DNA of 48,075 nucleotides from Pseudomonas sp. GD03858 (GCF_029840925.1 NZ_JAOCDM010000031.1:1-48075), one strand, 5' to 3'; numbered from the stretch's first letter, positions 31,661 through 40,719 are shown. Numbers and translations: made by a program. The notes: generated by a model from the letters alone, not told the origin.

Positions 31661-32412
31661 CAGCGGGCCTCTTTGTGGCGACGGCGTTGCGTCAGGCGTT
31701 GCAGCCAGGTGGATACCAGCGCGCTGCTGGCCGGTTGCTCCAGGTAGGCGGCCAGCAGCACGCGCACGTCCGCCTCGTCCCAGGCCCGGGCCCGCCGCAG
31801 CAGCGGCTCCAGGTCCTTGACCCGGTCACGCATGCCGAACAACAGCGGTCGGGTCTTCTCCAGGTCGATCAGCTGAGCCTGCCAACCCTCGCGACGTTCG
31901 CGCAGGAAGATGTGCTTGGGATAGAAACAGCCGTGCATCTGCCCGGCGCCGTGCAGGGTCCGGGCCAGCTGGCCGCAGGCCTGGAGAATGCCCTGGCGCT
32001 GCTCGACAGGCAGTTGCTGCCAGCGACCCAGCCATTGTTCCAGGTCGGTCCACTCGTCCAGTGCCCGGGTCATCAGGATCGCCCGGTGCTGGCCACCCTG
32101 CTTGCGCTCGCCGTAGAACACCGCCTGCAAGGCCGGGATATCGAGCTTCTGGTAACGGCTGATGTTGCGAAACTCGCGAGCGAAGGTCGGCTCGCCGAAG
32201 GGCCGCTGCAGGCTGCGGGTGAAGTAGTCGCTCTGGCGCTTGAGGTAGTAGCCCTTGCCCTCCAGCTCCAGGCGGAATACGCTGCTCCAGCCGCCACGAC
32301 CGGTGTTGGGCTCGTCGACGGCGTCCAGCTGCAGGGCCCAGAGCGCCTCGAAATCGCCCAGGCCGTGACGTTGCAGCAGCGCCTGATCGGCGCTGGCCAG
32401 GTAATCGGTCAT
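31660..32412 (-). CDS. wapQ: InaA-like LPS core kinase-fold protein (WapQ-like)
   Basis: A 250-residue lipopolysaccharide kinase-family protein. N-lobe: GGWSSVFRLELEGKGYYLKR with a candidate Lys; YLKRQSDYFTRSLQRPFGEP, then TFAREFRN. The catalytic loop reads QMHGCFYPKHIFLRE, where the Asp normally following HG is replaced by Cys, while the later LIDLEKTR keeps an acidic residue. The sequence is close to InaA-type proteins, which share the HG(C/x)(L/F)YPKHIF pattern, so activity as a canonical kinase is uncertain. Coupled on both sides: ATGA overlap with the upstream gene and TGATG with the downstream one. The symbol follows P. aeruginosa gene order. Confidence 0.8.
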   Translation of the reverse strand: MTDYLASADQALLQRHGLGDFEALWALQLDAVDEPNTGRGGWSSVFRLELEGKGYYLKRQSDYFTRSLQRPFGEPTFAREFRNISRYQKLDIPALQAVFYGERKQGGQHRAILMTRALDEWTDLEQWLGRWQQLPVEQRQGILQACGQLARTLHGAGQMHGCFYPKHIFLRERREGWQAQLIDLEKTRPLLFGMRDRVKDLEPLLRRARAWDEADVRVLLAAYLEQPASSALVSTWLQRLTQRRRHKEAR

Positions 32413-33143
32413 TCCCTTCCCTCGAAAAAGCTCAGCACCTGGCGGATGCGCTTCTTGTCACGCGCGTGCAAGCGCGCGTGCCCGCGATAGCGCAGGTAGA
32501 AGCGCAGGCGCTGGGTCGCCGACAGGTGATACTTGGCAACCTTGTCCAGGCACGCCAGATCCTTGATCAGCCGGTGGCGCAGCATGAAGCCGCGCCAGAA
32601 ATCGCCGGTCGGGCAGTCGATGAAGAATAGCGTGCCTTCGTCGTCCACCAGCAGGTTGCGCCATTTCAGGTCGTTGTGGGCAAAGTGGTGATCGTGCATC
32701 ACCCGGGTATGCCGGGCCAGCTGGCGGCTGACATGGTCGACCCAGGCCGCATCGCGCAGGCGCGGGTCATTGCGCTCGGCCAGGGCCGAAAGGTCTTCGG
32801 TACGCGGCAGCTCGCGGGTGATCATCGCCCCACGGCCAAAAGCCAGACCCTGGCGCTCCAGGCCCCAGGCGACCACATCGGCGGTGGGAATGCCCCACTT
32901 GGCGAACTGCTTGAGGTTCTGCCATTCGGCCTTGACCCGTGGCCGGCCCAGGTAGCGGCGCATGTGCTTGCCGGCGCCGGTGTAGCGTTTGACGTAATAG
33001 TTGACCCCGTCGCGCTCGATGCGGATGACCTCGCTCAGCGGGTCACGGGTCAGGCGCTCGCCCGTGATGGCGAACACCGCATCGAGGCTGCCGAAGTCGG
33101 CGGCCAGGTGCGCGTACTCCGGCGCCAGGTTCCAGCTCGCCAT
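32409..33143 (-). CDS. wapP: LPS core heptose kinase-family protein (WapP-like)
   Basis: A 244-residue kinase of the LPS kinase (Kdo/heptose) family. Features: VNYYVKRYTGAGKHMRRYLG, EWQNLKQFAKWGIPTADVVA, and the catalytic block HDHHFAHNDLKWRNLLVDDE (HND...N) followed by LFFIDCPTGDFWRG. In P. aeruginosa WapP is assigned to phosphorylation of heptose II. The start overlaps the WaaP stop by one base (TGATG). The basic C-terminus ends with RIRQVLSFFEGRE. Confidence 0.83.
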   Translation of the reverse strand: MASWNLAPEYAHLAADFGSLDAVFAITGERLTRDPLSEVIRIERDGVNYYVKRYTGAGKHMRRYLGRPRVKAEWQNLKQFAKWGIPTADVVAWGLERQGLAFGRGAMITRELPRTEDLSALAERNDPRLRDAAWVDHVSRQLARHTRVMHDHHFAHNDLKWRNLLVDDEGTLFFIDCPTGDFWRGFMLRHRLIKDLACLDKVAKYHLSATQRLRFYLRYRGHARLHARDKKRIRQVLSFFEGRE

Positions 33144-33949
33144 CAGAGTGCGTCCCCGTAACGTTGCTTGCGGTCGTAGAGTTTCTGCGCCTTGCGCTCC
33201 AGCCAGGCGAGCAGCGCGGCCTCGTCCTGGAGCACCTGGCGCAGCGGGCGCTGGAAGTAGCCGCGCAGGAAGCGCAGCTTGTCGCGCCGGGTCAGGCCGA
33301 TGTCCAGGGCCGAGAAGTACAGGGCGGCCAGGTCCTTGTCGCGCCAGCGGCGGCTGATCCTGGCCCGGGTCTGGGCGCGGTGCAGGTCGATCACCGACAG
33401 CTTGAAATCATCCGCCGTCACCGGACGGTCGGTGTGCAGCAGGAAGTGGCAGATATAGCAGTCGCGGTGATTGACCCCGGCGCGGTGCATGCCACCGGTC
33501 ATCTTCGCCACTTCGGCGATCAGCGCGCGTTTCAGGCGCGGCTCGGGTGGCTGCTTGACCCAGTCGAGGCTGAAATCTTCCAGGCTGATGGTCGGCGCCA
33601 GTTCCTCGGTGATGATGAACGAGTGCTGGGTGGCCGGGTTGCCGCCACGCTCGCCGTAGGCGACCGCAGTCATGGTCGGCACGCCGACTTCATGCAGGCG
33701 CTGGATGGCCTGCCACTCCTGGCCCGCGCCAAGCACCGGCAGCTTGGCGCTGAACAGGTTCTTGAAGATCTCGCCCCAGCCGATGCCCCGGTGGATCTTG
33801 ACGAAGAAGCCCGCGCCATCGACCTCGGTGCGCAGCGTGCGGCGGCCTTCAAGCTCGCGGTACACCTCGCCCTGCAGGCCCTCGACGGCCTCGAAGGGGT
33901 CGCGCCCGGCCCACAGGCGCTTGAACGGTTCGGCCAGTATCAGCTTCAT
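33143..33949 (-). CDS. waaP: LPS core heptose I kinase
   Basis: A 268-residue WaaP. MKLILAEPFKRLWAGRDPFE is the typical start, followed by FVKIHRGIGWGEIFKNLFSA (N-lobe Lys), ITEELAPTISLEDF, and the catalytic loop NHRDCYICHFLL with Asp, then LSVIDLHRAQTRARI. It transfers phosphate from ATP to heptose I of the inner core; WaaP is essential in P. aeruginosa, and heavy phosphorylation supports the outer-membrane barrier. The ATG overlaps the WaaG stop (ATGA). Confidence 0.95.
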   Translation of the reverse strand: MKLILAEPFKRLWAGRDPFEAVEGLQGEVYRELEGRRTLRTEVDGAGFFVKIHRGIGWGEIFKNLFSAKLPVLGAGQEWQAIQRLHEVGVPTMTAVAYGERGGNPATQHSFIITEELAPTISLEDFSLDWVKQPPEPRLKRALIAEVAKMTGGMHRAGVNHRDCYICHFLLHTDRPVTADDFKLSVIDLHRAQTRARISRRWRDKDLAALYFSALDIGLTRRDKLRFLRGYFQRPLRQVLQDEAALLAWLERKAQKLYDRKQRYGDAL

Positions 33950-35070
33950 GCGGTCTCCTGACCAAGGATCACGTCGGCGGCATGCTGCGGCATGCTGTAC
34001 AGGTCGGCGGTCTCGGCAAAGGCCACGCCGTTGCGCGACCAGGCCGCGCGGGCCCCGGCGTCTTCGAGCATGCGTTGCAGGTAGTGGTTGAGCTGGTCCT
34101 GTTCGAACGGCTCGTCCAGCACCAGGCCGCTGTCGGCCTCGGCGATGTAGTGGGCATAGCCGCAGACCTTGGACACCAGCACCGGCAGGCCGGCGACCAG
34201 CGCTTCGAGCAGCACGGTGCCGGTGTTCTCGTTGTAGGCCGGGTGGATCAGCAGGTCGGCGCCGAGCAGGAAGCGCGGAATATCGCTGCGCCCCTTGAGG
34301 AACTGTACCTGGTCGCCCAGGCCCAGGGCCGTGCTCTGCACCTGGAACAGCTTGGGGTCGTCCTGGCCGATGACCATCAGCCTGGTGCGCTTGCGCAGTG
34401 CCGAGGGCAATGCCGCCAGGGCCTTGAGGCTGCGATCCACGCCCTTGGTCTTGAAGCCCGAGCCGATCTGCACCAGCAGCAGCTCATCGTCGGCCAGGCC
34501 GAACTCCTTGCGAAAATCGGCGCGAATGGCATCGGCGTCGGCGGGGCGCCGGCGATCCTGGGAAATGCCCGGCGGCAGCAAGTGGAAACGTGCCTCGGGG
34601 GTGTCGTAGTGCTTGATGAACAGCGGCTGCTGCACCTCGGAGATCATCAGGATCTCGGTGTGTGCGTCCCTGGCGAACACCGCCCGCTCGTACTCGGCGA
34701 AATGGCGGTAGCGGCCCCAGCGACGGTACAGGCCGCCGCGCAGGGTCTGGGCCTTGTCCTCGAAGCAGCCGTCGGCGGCATAGTAGACATCCAGACCAGG
34801 CATCTTGTTGAAGCCGATCAGGCGATCGACCGGGCGCTTGGCCAGGTCGGCGGCCATCCAGGCACTAAGCTTCTCGTTGCGGCGATGGTTGAACAGCGCC
34901 TTGACCGGCGCCACCAGCACCTCGAAGCCCGGTGGAATGTCGCCTTCCCAGATCAGCGTGTACACGCGGATCTGGTGTCCCCGTTTCTGGCACTCGAGGG
35001 CGATGCGCATGAAGTCGCGCTGCAGCCCGCCAAAGGGGAAATACTTGTAGAGCACAAAAGCCAGTTGCAT
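33946..35070 (-). CDS. waaG: LPS core glycosyltransferase I
   Basis: A 374-residue GT4-family transferase adding the first hexose to heptose II of the core. Starts MQLAFVLYKYFPFGGLQRDF (Gly-rich nucleotide-sugar side) and contains VQIGSGFKTKGVDRSLKALA and the GT4 donor-binding block LIHPAYNENTGTVLLEALVA with the E-x7-E pattern. ATG at 35070 shares a base with the WaaC stop (TGATG) and has GAGGAT upstream; the TTG one codon earlier is ignored. It precedes the kinase genes, in the same order as P. aeruginosa. Confidence 0.95.
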   Translation of the reverse strand: MQLAFVLYKYFPFGGLQRDFMRIALECQKRGHQIRVYTLIWEGDIPPGFEVLVAPVKALFNHRRNEKLSAWMAADLAKRPVDRLIGFNKMPGLDVYYAADGCFEDKAQTLRGGLYRRWGRYRHFAEYERAVFARDAHTEILMISEVQQPLFIKHYDTPEARFHLLPPGISQDRRRPADADAIRADFRKEFGLADDELLLVQIGSGFKTKGVDRSLKALAALPSALRKRTRLMVIGQDDPKLFQVQSTALGLGDQVQFLKGRSDIPRFLLGADLLIHPAYNENTGTVLLEALVAGLPVLVSKVCGYAHYIAEADSGLVLDEPFEQDQLNHYLQRMLEDAGARAAWSRNGVAFAETADLYSMPQHAADVILGQETA

Positions 35071-36128
35071 CAACGAACATCCTCAGCCAGCAGCAGCGCG
35101 CTCAAGCGGCCCGCCACATGCTCGGGATTCAGGCGAGTGAAGCACAGCGGCCACTCGCGTTTGAGATCGAACCGGCGCAGGTCCTCGGCGCTCGGTTTGT
35201 AGGTGCACTTCTTCTGCAGGCACGGGGCGCAGGGGAAGTCGCTCGCCTGGTGGATCTGGGCGCGTCCGTAGGCACCGGTCAGACCAGGGTTGGTGGGGCC
35301 GAACAGCGAGATGGTCGGCACATCCAGGGCGGCGGCCAGGTGGCCCAGGCCGGTATCCACCGCCACGCAGGCCTTGGCCGCCGCCAGCACGCGGGCCACA
35401 CCCGCCAGGTTCAACTTGGGCAGCACCTGGCAATTGTTCAAGCCTTGGGCAATGCGTTCGGCGCGGGCCTTCTCCGCCGGGTTGCCCCACGGCAGCATCA
35501 CTTGCAGCTTGCGTCGGCCCATGCGCTCGGCCAGCTCGCGCCAGTAGGCTTCGGGCCAGTGCTTGGTGGCCCAGGTGGTGCCGTGCAGGAACACCACGTA
35601 GGGCGCGGCAGGCGGCAGTTGCAGGCGGTTGAGGTCGAGGCCGTAGTTGCCCAGCCCTTCCGGCAGGTCGTAGGCCAGGGCCATGGCGAACAGCTGGCGC
35701 ACACGCTCCACGGCATGCTGGCCGACGGCGACCGACAGGCGCCGGTCATAGAAGCGACTGGCCAGGCCCTCGCGCGCCGAATAGCGATCCAGGCCGGCCA
35801 CCGGCGCCTTCACGTAGCGGGTCAGCCAGGCCGACTTGACCAGGCCCTGGGCGTCGATCACCAGGTCGTACCTGTGCTCGCGCAGGCGCTGTTTGAAGGC
35901 CTTCCACTCACCGCTCTTGAGCGTCTGCCAGAGGTTCTTGCGCCAGCGGCGGATCGCCACCGGAATCACCTGGTCGACCGCGGGGTGCCAGCTGGGGATC
36001 TCGGCGAAACCCTCTTCCACCACCCAGTCGAAACGAATGCCGGGAATGGCATGGGCGGCATCGGTCAGCGCCGGCAGGGTGTGGATGACGTCGCCCAGCG
36101 ACGACGTCTTGATGATCAGTACCCGCAC
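35070..36128 (-). CDS. waaC: LPS heptosyltransferase I
   Basis: A 352-residue GT9 enzyme moving L-glycero-D-manno-heptose from ADP-heptose to Kdo. MRVLIIKTSSLGDVIHTLPA is the classic WaaC start with the catalytic-side Asp13; later blocks are VIDAQGLVKSAWLTRYV, VVFLHGTTWATKHWPEAYWR and AVDTGLGHLAAALDVPTISL with FGPTNP. A CxxC pair (FPCAPCLQKKC) lies near the C-terminus. It directly abuts waaF: the waaF stop ends at 36129 and the waaC ATG begins at 36128. Confidence 0.96.
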   Translation of the reverse strand: MRVLIIKTSSLGDVIHTLPALTDAAHAIPGIRFDWVVEEGFAEIPSWHPAVDQVIPVAIRRWRKNLWQTLKSGEWKAFKQRLREHRYDLVIDAQGLVKSAWLTRYVKAPVAGLDRYSAREGLASRFYDRRLSVAVGQHAVERVRQLFAMALAYDLPEGLGNYGLDLNRLQLPPAAPYVVFLHGTTWATKHWPEAYWRELAERMGRRKLQVMLPWGNPAEKARAERIAQGLNNCQVLPKLNLAGVARVLAAAKACVAVDTGLGHLAAALDVPTISLFGPTNPGLTGAYGRAQIHQASDFPCAPCLQKKCTYKPSAEDLRRFDLKREWPLCFTRLNPEHVAGRLSALLLAEDVR

Positions 36129-37178
36129 TCAGTCGACCTCGGCCACGGTGTCGATCAGGCTCGGCCCGTCGAGGCTGTGCAGGGCGGCGATGACTTTCTC
36201 CGGTTCCAGCAGGCGCAGGCAGTTGTAGTGGCCGAAGCGGCAGGTGCGCTCGAAGCATGGGCTGCACTCGATGCCGGTGCGCACCACTTCCACCTGTTCG
36301 GCCAGCGGCGGGGTGAAGCCCGGCGAAGTCGAACCGTACACCGCCACCAGCGGGCGATTGAGCGCGGCGGCCACGTGCATCAGCCCCGAATCGTTGGAGA
36401 CCACCGCACTGGCGCAGGACATCAGGTCGATGGCATCGGCCAGGGAGGTTTCGCCGGCCAGGTTGCACGACTCCTCGCGCAGGCCCGGGATCAGGCGCTC
36501 GCGAATCTGCTCGCCGACCGGGTGATCGTTCTTCGAACCGAACAGCCAGACCTGCCAGCCCTGGCGGATCATCGCATCGGCAACGCTGGCGTAGTGCTCG
36601 GCCGGCCAGCGCTTGGCCTCGCCAAACTCGGCGCCAGGGCACAGGGCCAGCACCGGGCGGTCCAGCTCCAGGCCGAACTTGGCCAGGGCGGCGTCGCGGC
36701 TCGCGGTCTCGATCTGCAGGCTAGGGCGCGGATACGGTTTGGGCAACTCGGCGTCCGGCGCGTAGGCCAGGGCCATGAAGCGCTCGATCATCAGCGGATA
36801 GCGGGCCTTGTCCAGCTTGCGCACGTCGTTGAGCAGCAGGTAGCGCATCTCGCCACGCCAGCCGGTGCGCTTGGGGATGCCGGCGAAGTACGGCACCAGC
36901 GCCGACTTGAGCGAGTTGGGCAGCAGGATCGCCTGGTCGTACTGGCCGGCCAGCGACTTGCCGATGCGCCGGCGCGTGGCCAGCTCCAGCGCGCCGTGGC
37001 CGAGCGGGAAGCTCAAGGCCTGGCGCACCTCGGGCATGCGTTCGAGGATCGGGCGGCTCCACTCGGGCGCCAGCACGTCGATCACGCAGTCGGGGTGCTG
37101 CTGTTTGAGGCACTGGAACAGGGTCTGCGCCATCACCATGTCGCCGACCCAGCTGGGGCCAATGATCAGTATTCTCAT
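36129..37178 (-). CDS. waaF: LPS heptosyltransferase II
   Basis: A 349-residue GT9 enzyme adding the second heptose. MRILIIGPSWVGDMVMAQTL is the WaaF start; LALCPGAEFGEAKRWPAEHY and VSNDSGLMHVAAALNRPLVA, then VYGSTSPGFTPPL are the donor-binding blocks. First gene of the seven-gene leftward operon; GGATAACGC leads to the ATG. The upstream region to glnE contains a REP element, so the operon promoter probably lies between 37179 and about 37290. Confidence 0.96.
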   Translation of the reverse strand: MRILIIGPSWVGDMVMAQTLFQCLKQQHPDCVIDVLAPEWSRPILERMPEVRQALSFPLGHGALELATRRRIGKSLAGQYDQAILLPNSLKSALVPYFAGIPKRTGWRGEMRYLLLNDVRKLDKARYPLMIERFMALAYAPDAELPKPYPRPSLQIETASRDAALAKFGLELDRPVLALCPGAEFGEAKRWPAEHYASVADAMIRQGWQVWLFGSKNDHPVGEQIRERLIPGLREESCNLAGETSLADAIDLMSCASAVVSNDSGLMHVAAALNRPLVAVYGSTSPGFTPPLAEQVEVVRTGIECSPCFERTCRFGHYNCLRLLEPEKVIAALHSLDGPSLIDTVAEVD

Positions 37179-37293
37179 GCGTTATCCAGAAACATTCGGG
37201 GAGGCTGCAGGCTGCGCTACAACCTGGCCTCCCCTCTTTATATTCAGGCTATGTGGCGGACAGTGTACCACCGGTGGTGAGACGACGTTCCTT

Positions 37294-37396
37294 GGGGCTG
37301 CTACGCAGCCCTTTCGCGACACAAGGCCGCTCCTACAAAGGATTGCGTTCCCTGTAGGAGCGGCCTTGTGTCGCGAAAGGGCCGCACAGCGGCCCC
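37294..37396. repeat. REP inverted repeat (GGAGCGGCC family) between glnE and waaF
   Basis: Arms GGGGCTGCTACGCAGCCC... (37294-37337) and ...GCCGCACAGCGGCCCC (37353-37396), sharing the TTTCGCGACACAAGGCCGCT core, with a 15-base loop. It ends seven bases from the glnE stop and probably ends the glnE transcript. Confidence 0.9.
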
Positions 37397-37402
37397 AAAA
37401 TC

Positions 37403-40336
37403 TCAAGTCAGACCCAGTTCACCCCAGATCCGCCTTACCTCACGACGCTCATCGACGAACTGCGCCGCATCGATCACCCCGGCCTGCTTCTGCAGGGCCT
37501 GGCGGTGCGACGCCGAGCGGAACGCCTTGTACACCTCGCGTAGCAGCACGGCGTCGGCGCCGGGCATCAGCCCAGCCTGCTCCAGCTCTTCGAGAATGCG
37601 GATGTTGTCGGTCCAGCGCAGTATGGCCGGATGGTCGTGGGACCAGGCCAAAGCGGCGTATTGCACCATAAATTCGATGTCCACGATACCGCCGGCATCC
37701 TGCTTGATATCGAACGGCTGGCCGGCCTCGAAGGCGTTGGCCGCAGTGCCTGCGGCAGTGGCCTTGGTGCCCAGGTTGTCGCGCATCTTGGCGCGCATCT
37801 CGCTCACTTCGGCGCGCAGCTTGTCCAGGTCTCGAGGCTGGCCGAGCACCTTGGCACGCACCGTCTCGAAGGCACCGGCCACCTGCTTGCAGCCCACCAG
37901 CACCCGGGCCCGCACCAGCGCCTGGTGCTCCCAGGTCCAGGCTTCGTTCTGCTGGTAGCGCTCGAAGGCGCCCAGCGAACTCACCAGCAGGCCCGAGGCA
38001 CCGGATGGGCGCAGGCGCATGTCCACGTCGTAGAGCTGGCCGGAGTTGGTCTGGGTGGTCAGCAGGTGGATGATGCGCTGGCCCAGGCGGGTGAAGAACT
38101 GCGCGCCGTCGATGGGCTTGGCGCCGTCGGTTTCGGCGTTCGGGTCGCCGTCATGGATGAACACCAGGTCCAGGTCCGAGCCATGGCCCAGTTCGATGCC
38201 GCCGACCTTGCCGTAGCCGACGATGATGAAGCCCGGGTCGCACAGGCTGCCGTCGCTTTTTCGCGGTTGCCCATGACGCGCCACGGTCTGGCGCCAGGCC
38301 AGGGCCAGCACCTGGTCGAGAATCGCCTCGGCCAGCCAGGTCAGGTAGTCGCTGACCTTCATCAACGGCAGGTTGCCGCTGATCTCCGAGGCCGCCACCC
38401 GCAGACTGTGGGCCAGCTTGAAGTGGCGCAGGGCCTCCATCTGCTGTTCCAGGTCGTCCTCGGGGATGCGCGTCAGGCGTTCGCGCAGCTCGGCGGCCAG
38501 CTCCGGCGCCAGCGGCGGGCTGAACAGCCGGCCCTCGTTGAGCAGCTCATCGAGCAGCAGCGGGTAACGGGCGATCTGCTCGGCGATCCATGGGCTGGCG
38601 GCGCACAAGGTCAGCAGTCGGCGCAAAGCGCCGGGATTCTCGGTGAGCAGCACCAGGTAGGCCGAACGCCGGGCCACGGCCTCGACCAGCGGCAGCACGC
38701 GCTCCAGTACCAGGTCTGGGTTGTCGTGCTCGACCGCCTGCGCCAGCAGGCGCGGAATGAAAGCGTCCAGGCGCTCGCGCCCGATGCGCTGCATCGAGCG
38801 CAGGGTCGGGCTGACCCGCAAGGCGTTGAGCCGCCGCAAGGCCTCGGCGGGCTGGCGGAAACCGGCCTCTTCCAACTGGCGCCCGGCGGCGTCTTCGTCC
38901 TGGGCCTGTTCCCAAAGTGGCGACCATTCGCCGCCGACCACCAGCTCGCCCTCGGCCTCGTCTTCGTCCGGGTCGGCGATCACCTGGCGGAAATGCCAGT
39001 CGATGCGCTCGCGCCACTGCATGAGCTGGTCGTGGAAGGCATTCCAGTCGGCGTAGCCGAGCATATAGGCGATGCGCGCGCGATCGGTTTCGTCGTCGGG
39101 CAGCATCTGCGTCTGGCGGTCGGCGATGGCCTGGATGGCGTGCTCGGTGTAGCGCAGGAATTCATAGCCCTCGCGCAGCTCGGTCACCACGGCCGGTGGC
39201 AGGTAGCCCTGCCCCTCCAGGGTCGCCAGCACCTTCAACAGGGGGCGCTGCTGCAGGCTCAGGTCACGGCCACCGTGAATCAGCTGGAAGGCCTGGGCGA
39301 TGAACTCCACCTCGCGGATGCCACCGGCACCGAGCTTGATGTTGTCGGCCATGCCCTTGCGCCGCACTTCCTGCTGGATCAGCTGCTTCATGGTGCGCAG
39401 CGCCTCGATGGCGGAGAAGTCCAGGTAGCGCCGGTAGACGAACGGCCGCAGCATCTCCTGTAGCTGCGCGCCAGCGGCCTGGTCGCCGGCCACCACCCGC
39501 GCCTTGATCATGGCGTAGCGTTCCCAGTCGCGGCCCTGGTCCTGGTAGTACTGCTCCAGGGCATTGAAGCTGAGCACCAGCGCGCCGGCCGAGCCGTAGG
39601 GGCGCAGGCGCATGTCGACGCGAAACACGAAACCGTCGACGGTCACCGGGTCGAGGGCCTTGATCAGGCGCTGGCCCAGACGGGTGAAGAACTCCTGGTT
39701 GTCCAGCGAGCGCTTGACCCCCTCGGTCTCGCCGCCCTCGGGGAAGGCGAAGATCAGGTCGATGTCGGACGACAGGTTCAGCTCCACCGCGCCAAGCTTG
39801 CCCATGCCCAGCACCACCATGTGCTGGGGCTGGCCGCTGCGGTTGCCGATGGGCGTGCCGAACTGCTGGCAATGGCGCGGATACAGCCATTGATAGGCTT
39901 CATCGATGCTGGCGTCGGCCAGGTCGGACAGGTCGCGGCAGGTCTCGGCCAGCGCCGCCTGTCGCGTGATGTCGCGCCAGATGATGCGCAGCTGCTGGCG
40001 ATTGCGCTCGCGACGCAGGTTGCGCGCCAGTTCGTCCTCGCCCTGCGCGGCCAGGGCGGCGGCATTGATGTGCTCGCGCAGCCGCCCCGGCGCATAGGCG
40101 CGATCCATCGCCCCGCTCGTCAGCAGCTCGAACAGCATCGCCGGGTCGCGCTGGGTCTGGACCAGGACGAAGTCGCTGGCAGCGGCCACCTGGCCGAACT
40201 GGCGCCGATGCTCGGCGCTCAGCGTGTCGACGTCCAGATCAGGATGGCCAGCCAGGGCATCACGCAGGAACTGTTCATTGCGGGCGACCAGTGGTTGAAG
40301 GGCGGCAGGCAGATCGAGCGGCAAAGGCAGGCGCAT
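37403..40336 (-). CDS. glnE: Glutamine synthetase adenylyltransferase/deadenylase
   Basis: A 977-residue bifunctional enzyme that adds and removes AMP on glutamine synthetase in response to PII and glutamine. Two nucleotidyltransferase modules are visible: GMGKLGAVELNLSSDIDLIF in the N-terminal half (about 172-191, adenylyl-removing) and GYGKVGGIELGHGSDLDLVF in the C-terminal half (about 688-707, adenylylating), each with the G-x11-D-x-D pattern. Length is normal (about 950-980). AAGGA precedes the ATG at 40336. It is divergent from aceE across a 383-base region. Confidence 0.97.
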   Translation of the reverse strand: MRLPLPLDLPAALQPLVARNEQFLRDALAGHPDLDVDTLSAEHRRQFGQVAAASDFVLVQTQRDPAMLFELLTSGAMDRAYAPGRLREHINAAALAAQGEDELARNLRRERNRQQLRIIWRDITRQAALAETCRDLSDLADASIDEAYQWLYPRHCQQFGTPIGNRSGQPQHMVVLGMGKLGAVELNLSSDIDLIFAFPEGGETEGVKRSLDNQEFFTRLGQRLIKALDPVTVDGFVFRVDMRLRPYGSAGALVLSFNALEQYYQDQGRDWERYAMIKARVVAGDQAAGAQLQEMLRPFVYRRYLDFSAIEALRTMKQLIQQEVRRKGMADNIKLGAGGIREVEFIAQAFQLIHGGRDLSLQQRPLLKVLATLEGQGYLPPAVVTELREGYEFLRYTEHAIQAIADRQTQMLPDDETDRARIAYMLGYADWNAFHDQLMQWRERIDWHFRQVIADPDEDEAEGELVVGGEWSPLWEQAQDEDAAGRQLEEAGFRQPAEALRRLNALRVSPTLRSMQRIGRERLDAFIPRLLAQAVEHDNPDLVLERVLPLVEAVARRSAYLVLLTENPGALRRLLTLCAASPWIAEQIARYPLLLDELLNEGRLFSPPLAPELAAELRERLTRIPEDDLEQQMEALRHFKLAHSLRVAASEISGNLPLMKVSDYLTWLAEAILDQVLALAWRQTVARHGQPRKSDGSLCDPGFIIVGYGKVGGIELGHGSDLDLVFIHDGDPNAETDGAKPIDGAQFFTRLGQRIIHLLTTQTNSGQLYDVDMRLRPSGASGLLVSSLGAFERYQQNEAWTWEHQALVRARVLVGCKQVAGAFETVRAKVLGQPRDLDKLRAEVSEMRAKMRDNLGTKATAAGTAANAFEAGQPFDIKQDAGGIVDIEFMVQYAALAWSHDHPAILRWTDNIRILEELEQAGLMPGADAVLLREVYKAFRSASHRQALQKQAGVIDAAQFVDERREVRRIWGELGLT

Positions 40337-40521
40337 GGTCTATCCTTGATCGGCGTGAAAGAGAGCGGTTGAGGGGCTGAAACGGGAGCTGGAGCACGGT
40401 TGGACTGTCGTACAAAAGTTGTAAATAGCCGAAAAAGACGAAAAATTAGCAAAACCAATCAAGAATCACCCATTCGCGACATGCTCACAACCAACATGAA
40501 CGTTTTTCCTCACAACCCGGG

Positions 40522-40540
40522 ATGCGACCAAACGTCGCAT
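40522..40540. promoter_or_regulatory. ATGCGACCA-type palindrome upstream of aceE
   Basis: ATGCGAC and GTCGCAT, perfect 7-bp arms with a 5-base spacer, ending three bases before the first RccR-type site. The first nine bases ATGCGACCA and the later GTCGCA are shared with the palindrome before glcB (18387-18405). The regulator is unknown. Confidence 0.5.
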
Positions 40541-40543
40541 TTG

Positions 40544-40558
40544 TGTAGTTTTACTACT
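40544..40558. promoter_or_regulatory. Candidate RccR operator 1 (15 bp), aceE promoter
   Basis: TGTAGT-TTT-ACTACT: six-base half-sites with a 3-base linker, one end mismatch. It matches the short 15-bp site class described for RccR at aceE, to which binding weakens when KDPG is bound. Confidence 0.8.
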
Positions 40559-40595
40559 ACTCCTGATACGCCAAAGCATGAAATGCGAATCCATT

Positions 40596-40610
40596 TGTAG
40601 TAAAACTACA
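40596..40610. promoter_or_regulatory. Candidate RccR operator 2 (15 bp), aceE promoter
   Basis: TGTAGT-AAA-ACTACA, perfect dyad. Its centre is 52 bases from that of operator 1, about five helical turns, so two bound dimers would lie on the same face of the DNA. Confidence 0.82.
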
Positions 40611-40719
40611 CCGCGCCGGATGACTGTCCGGTAATCCAAGAATTCACGACGTCTGCCCATAAGGCCAGTCGCAAACTCAGGCCATCGATTCTGGTGGCCT
40701 TTCCGCCCTGGAGCAAGCC

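Larger units (their letters stand above)
40337..40719. other. Divergent glnE-aceE regulatory region
   Basis: No gene. AT-rich compared with its surroundings. From the glnE side: A/T-rich 40400-40500 (probable glnE promoter), palindrome ATGCGAC-CAAAC-GTCGCAT (40522-40540), two 15-bp TGTAGT/ACTACA dyads (40544-40558 and 40596-40610), and GGAG before the aceE ATG. Confidence 0.7.

Noticed and set aside
31660..32412. Pseudogene call because the HxD Asp is missing
   Set aside because: The frame is intact, coupled on both sides, and the HGxxYPKHIF pattern is typical of InaA-like proteins rather than decay.
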